Source: Tyto alba (taxonomy: Eukaryota; Chordata; Aves; Strigiformes; Tytonidae). Taken from it: a stretch of DNA of 64,000 nucleotides. The DNA is taken from positions 49,979,122 through 50,043,121 of the forward strand of contig NW_024881282.1 in assembly GCF_018691265.1 (NCBI RefSeq). Direction: 5' to 3'. The notes under the pieces were generated by a model. It was given only the letters and a program-made list of their open reading frames with translations. It was not told the DNA's origin and did not search any database. The position numbers and the translations under genes were made by a program. Below are positions 58,953-64,000 of the stretch, in pieces (the stretch's first letter is position 1; every line of letters starts with the position of its first letter).

Positions 58953-61900
58953 TAAGATTACCTCTCTGTGTGGGGTGTTGTCTTTCTGAAGCCTCCAGAT
59001 GCTTCTTCGCACTCAGTGCACGTGTGCTGCTTGGCCCCTCCAAAGGGAGCTGGAGCTGGTGACTTGCCCATGGACTGGACCTCCTCCAGAAAACATCAAA
59101 GCCTGGCAGACACTGGCCTGTAAACGATGCTTGGGAGGGTTCAGACAGCTCAGAAGAATGCCTCTACCAAGGCAAACTGTAATTGAACCTCTTTTTCAGA
59201 GACCTGTTAAAATTAGCATGCGGAGGATAGTATTACATACAAGGTATCCTGTGCTGTGTTTGCTGCTCCTGGGGACCCACACTTCTTAATGAGCTGAACT
59301 GGGAGTTGAAGGATTGTCTGGATTACTGCAACTTTAGTGATGACTTCAGGAGCTGAATGTTTAGTTAAAGCACCTTGAGCGCCTGCTGTGGGCTATCTCT
59401 TCAGAAGTTCTGCACAAGGAGGTGCCAAACAGCCGTTCAGTGTGGAATTGGACAGGAACACTTAAATCTCTATCCTGAATAAAAACTAGATTTCCCCTTT
59501 GCACAGCATTGTTATGCTGGAGCAGGGTTGCAGCAGAACTCTCAAGATCCTCAGAGAAAGGAGCAGATACAAGGTGTATGATTGCAGCCGTGACAGAAGG
59601 ACTGGAAGCTGCTTGCGGTATCTAACTCCCACTGTCTCTTGTGCCCCTGACATCCCTTCTCAGCTCATCCATGCTGCCCATCTCCCACCCACTCAGGGAC
59701 TCTCTGACAGGAGGGCTCGGTGGGATTTCCTGATGCCTGGAGGGACAAACTCCTCCACATCCTCCTCTTGAATACTGTCTGGTCCCCTGCACTGCCCAAA
59801 CATGTATTGTCTTCAATTTATCATCAATATATGAGAAAGAAGGAAGCATTTACCTTATAATCAGCTGGCTGGAGAACAAAAAGCCATATCAGTCATCAGT
59901 TTTGTATTTTGTATTCCAGCATAGTTTGAATCACAAGACATCCAATTACCCAGACACTCTGGCGCTGCTTTTATTGGAGTTTATCCTTCAGTCTTCCTAC
60001 CTGCCACTAAGAAAAAGAAAATGGAGGGATACTCTAATATTCTGTGGGTAGAAGATAAAAAAGGAAAGAAACAGAAGGTGACCAGCACTCCTCTGACAAA
60101 ACAGGAGGAGCAGTAAATCATTTTCAACAGAGCAGGGAAAAAAACAGCTCCTTGCCATAAGTATGTGTCTATCCGAGTTCCCAGCAGAGTAAGGATGTGT
60201 CACCAGGAAAGTTGTGGAAAGGGGTACATTTTCCACTCAACTCTGCGAGCTGTGCTAGTAGGTAGTGGTAGTGCACATTCAGGCACAAATTTGCTATTGC
60301 TGTAGCTAAGCAAGATTCTCCGTCTTCCTCTCTCATGAGCCTCCCACTTTGGCTGACATTCCTGACATTTCCAAAGCAGTCAGAGCTACAGACAGAGCCT
60401 GGCTGGTAGTCAGCTCCAGTTCCAAGAAATACCTGTGCTGCTGAGCACTGTCTCCCAGGGGGCACTTCCAGCAAGGCCGCCTCAGCATCCAGTGTCTCTC
60501 TCCCATCATTTGGTGGTCAATAGTTCATTGCCCTCCAAAGCATAAAACGAAGACCATATGTCTACTGTCAGGGGAACAAAAATGACAGAATCTTCTGGTA
60601 ATGCCATCCAGATCATATCCATCCTTGTGGCTATGTTATAATATATTCAGGTTATTTGTTAAAAAGTAATCAGGTTTTATAACCGCATTTATAACAAGTG
60701 TTGGAGCACCTACAGCAGAGAATCAAGGCTGCCTTTTTTAATTTTATGAGTGTGCAAATACAAAGGAACACATTTGGAACCTGAATTTACAGCAGCTGCA
60801 GTAAAGGCCTTTGGTTTTCACTTTCAACTAAGCTCAAAAGGGGATGCAGCACAGCCAAGCTAACTTACTAAAATAACTTTCATACTTAATTAGTAGCAAA
60901 CAGAATGGCTGCAAGTGATAAATCATCCAGAGCCAGGAATGTAGAGTGAAGTCTGACATGGTGTCTCTGCTTCACACCATTAAGTTTTTGTCACAGCTTT
61001 GGGGGTTAGAGACAGACCATCAGTCTTAGCTTTAAAATAGGAAATATGTCTCATCTTTCACACTGTTTCACTTTAGTCTTTACATTTAATTGTAGATTAC
61101 CATCCTTATGCTGAGAGTTTATTACAGTTTTCATTTTCTCTTGTTTACATTTTCATATCAATTTTTTCCCACCAATCTGTAATTTAAAGGCTGCTCAATG
61201 ACACTAACGTTAATGGCATATATTATGCTTCTGTTCCACAACAGTGCATATTTTTTAAAAACATGAAGTGCCCATTTTGCAGATGCTCTGACAGACTCAT
61301 ACTCTTATCCCTGCCTCCACTCTGCAGTTATACAGAACCTTGACTTACGCAAAAGGGGTGTCTAGAGACAAAACATACCTAAATTAATTCCATCCAAGGT
61401 CTTCTCTCACAATCTCACTGCTCAGATGGAGGGTGGTTATCCACAGTCCTGTTGATGTGAACAAACAGCATCCAAAGAGCTAAACAAACGTGGAAGAGCA
61501 GATGTCAACAAGAGGAATTGTTCCCCAATTTATCATTGGGGAACTGTCTGGTGTCAGGATGTCACTGGAGATCACAGGGGGATGGTGAAGGGAATAAGAT
61601 CCAGGGAGCACACCTGTCTTCATAGTTTAACATTCAAGCAAGGCCAGGTGGGGAGGGCTGAAGTGTTTTCAAGAATAAGGAGATTCAGGTCTTCTCTACT
61701 CAACCTGAGTTGAGTGTTTTTCCTAAACAAACCTGTGAAAACACACAGCTGGAAATCCCGCTGCACTTTATACACCAGCATGAGGGCTTTTGTCAGGCAC
61801 TCACAAAGCTTTCTGAGAATTTGTAGAAGTCATTTCAGAAAAGATCCTCGTTTCATGGGATTTCTTTTAAACCTCCATATGAGGCCAATACAAAGGGTCT

Positions 61901-64000
61901 ACCCAGTGCTTGCTACAGACAATAACAAGGACAAAGGTTGATCTGTCGTGCTAGCGATAATGGGAGAACTGTTGCTGCTCTTACTGCTGAGCAGTAAGAT
62001 TGGGTCTGCTCACACTGAGAAAGTATTCAGAACCTGTTCCAAGGAAAATGGATGTTCACCTTTATTGCTCTTTTCTTGGAAAAGTAACAACTTCTTTCTT
62101 TCTCCAGCAGGAGTGGTCATAACTGTTGGACAAGCATTTTGTTCCTACACAAAAACTTGAGTTTCCACATAGGTGTGTGTAAAAGGGAGTGGGAGAGAGA
62201 TGTTAGGGGATGTTGGGGGGAGGACTGTCTCAGTATTTTCATAAAACTGTTTTTCATTACAAACTTAAACTCCTAAACATCAAAATAATTTGTATCCAAA
62301 ACACTAAAATAAAAAGTTCATTCTTCTGCCCATGCCTTCCATAATGTCTTTCTTTTTTGTCTTATCTTTTCAATACAGACTACATATATCCCTCCCCCTC
62401 CCTCCTGATGCTCATCAGAGTAAGTGGGTTCACAAGAGACAGACTTATCCCTTAGCAGAGGAGATGAGATTCAGTTTTCCTGCTGACGAATCTGGGAAAC
62501 TGTTTGCCTTATGTCATTTGTGCATGTCGTTACAAATATAGAGCACTTTGGTTAATAGTAGCTACTTACTCTCTCCGAAATATGAATTTCTTTTCTCTCC
62601 TGTGAGGAAAACTAGTGGACTATGTCGGTGGTTGAGACTGTGAGGTATAACATTGTGGGGAAAGGGATGAAGCATGCGTGGATGGACCAAATGTTCTCCA
62701 AAGACTTGGTCTCACCTCTCATGAATGAAAATACAAGATCTCAGTTGTACTAGCACTGACCAGGTGAAGCAGGAGAAATACTATTTATTGGTTTACTGGT
62801 TCAGTTGCAGATTTTTCAGGATGTTGCTTAAACTATGAACATCTGCCTATGTACATTTACAGAGGGCTTGATTTTGTTTCTCATTTTTTTTAGCTACATT
62901 CATCTGTGGAGCACCAAACTACAGATTTTGCTGTAACTTTGCACTAAACTGCCCTGTTTCATCCACAGTGTTTCTTCCTTTTGTTTATTTTTTAATCAGT
63001 TTTAAGCTTGATGAAGCCCATTAGAGGCAATAATTAAGACAATCTTTTTGTAAGGTTACTCCAGATACAAGTAAGTGGCAGGATTTTAGTTCTTTTAAAA
63101 TGCGATTCAATTCCTCATAATACTATGGTTGAAAAAACATTACTGCCACATATTTTTTCAACCCTCCATCTTTTTCCTTATAAAACTAGCAAAGGCAAAG
63201 ACAGGAAAGCGATATAATCTGGTCCACCCACTACAGCAAGACATAAACACTTGATTGTGTCCTAACGACAGGGATATTTTAGACTTTAATTATATGAGTT
63301 GTCCTTGCTCATTAGCCATATACTACTGAAGTGCAACAAAAGTAAGTGATTTATTGCTGACACATGGCATTTCATGAGCAGTCATTAATTAGCAAAGTAG
63401 CACTCGGATATAAATTAGTGAAGAGCATCAGCAAATGGAACTTTAATCAGGATCTCCCTTAACCCTCCTCTTCTTGTGAGCCTCTGTGATGTTCAGAGGC
63501 TCAGCTCCTGTGGAAATGCAGCTCTTCTCAGCAGTGCCAGTAGTGTAAACCAGCACTTCTCCAGCTGCAACTGTGCTGATTTACACCAGCCAGGGTTAGA
63601 AACCTGGCCCAAGCAGGAAACAGAGGGTTTTCTTGAAATCAAGTGAAAAGAAAATTTGTTCCTAGTCTGACACCCTGAAAAAGGCCTTTGCATCAGTGAA
63701 GCTTGGAGGCTGGGGGAAGGGGTGCAGTGGGTTAGCCTGATGCACGCAGCCCTTTGCTCCTCCCAAATCCATCTGAAGACTGGCAAACATTTTCGTTCCA
63801 CAGCAAGTGGTGTATTTGCAATTTTGACATGAAGCGCATTGAGTTCAATGGGCAAGAACAAGTAGAAGGCTTTATAATCCACCTCTCCATGTTCTTTACA
63901 AGGTATATAACAGATCTTGGGGGTGAGGGGAAAGTGAGGGTATAAAAGCAAGAGCATGAGAAGACGGCTTTCCATGCCATGACATGTAACCTTTTTTGCT
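58953..64000. other. Gene-free stretch at the right edge
   Basis: About 5 kb with no supported gene. The longest open frame (63493-63975, minus, 160 codons) lacks any family signature, a splice context or a CpG-rich start, and is treated as chance. I see no CR1, LTR or RNA gene here. Confidence 0.55.

Noticed and set aside
63493..63975. A 160-codon minus-strand open frame near the right edge
   Set aside because: No recognisable domain, no CpG-rich start and no splice or neighbour context. It is compatible with chance in 64 kb, and the overlapping frame is equally open.
58300..64000. An exon of the neighbouring gene expected upstream of TRHDE (for example the tryptophan hydroxylase 2 region)
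   Set aside because: No frame on either strand shows aromatic amino acid hydroxylase or other conserved exon patterns with splice sites. The neighbouring gene probably lies outside the window.

Overview
This window looks like bird nuclear DNA. It is AT-rich and intron/desert-like, with one very GC-rich CpG island. It carries CR1 retrotransposon tails, several avian-type solo LTRs and one old ERVL-class provirus. No bacterial or plasmid features are seen. These calls come from reading the sequence by eye; no database search was run.

The only host protein-coding gene I can support is TRHDE (thyrotropin-releasing-hormone-degrading ectoenzyme, an M1-family zinc peptidase) on the minus strand. 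Its first coding exon lies at 6732-7555 inside a CpG island (about 6230-8660). Its second exon is at 1071-1344. The two join in phase across a 5.4 kb intron. The rest of the gene, including the catalytic zinc-binding exons, lies beyond the left edge. A TATA-like octamer at 8228-8235 and the GC-rich leader suggest the promoter region, possibly bidirectional.

From about 8.7 kb to 64 kb the window is upstream, gene-poor DNA with no recognisable exon. It holds mobile elements in this order: a plus-strand solo LTR (22392-22803), a minus-strand CR1 tail (28319-28625), a minus-strand solo LTR of about 1.1 kb with an internal minisatellite (29458-30538), a 10 kb ERVL-class provirus (32472-42489), a plus-strand CR1 tail (48660-49300) and a minus-strand solo LTR with a perfect 5-bp target duplication (58371-58947). 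The rest is simple repeats, A/T tracts, a few striking inverted repeats and unassigned single-copy DNA.

The provirus is the most informative accessory feature. It has two LTRs flanked by a near-perfect 5-bp duplication, a decayed tRNA-Ser-like primer-binding site and degraded gag, protease, RT/RNase H and integrase. Unusually for an ERVL-type pol, it also has a degraded envelope-like region with a C-terminal membrane segment. Its 5' LTR is interrupted by a younger-looking solo LTR of another family (32940-33369), which carries its own target duplication, an E-box palindrome and a TATA box. Every retroviral gene here is broken by stops and frameshifts, so the element is inactive. I found no convincing undescribed multi-gene system.
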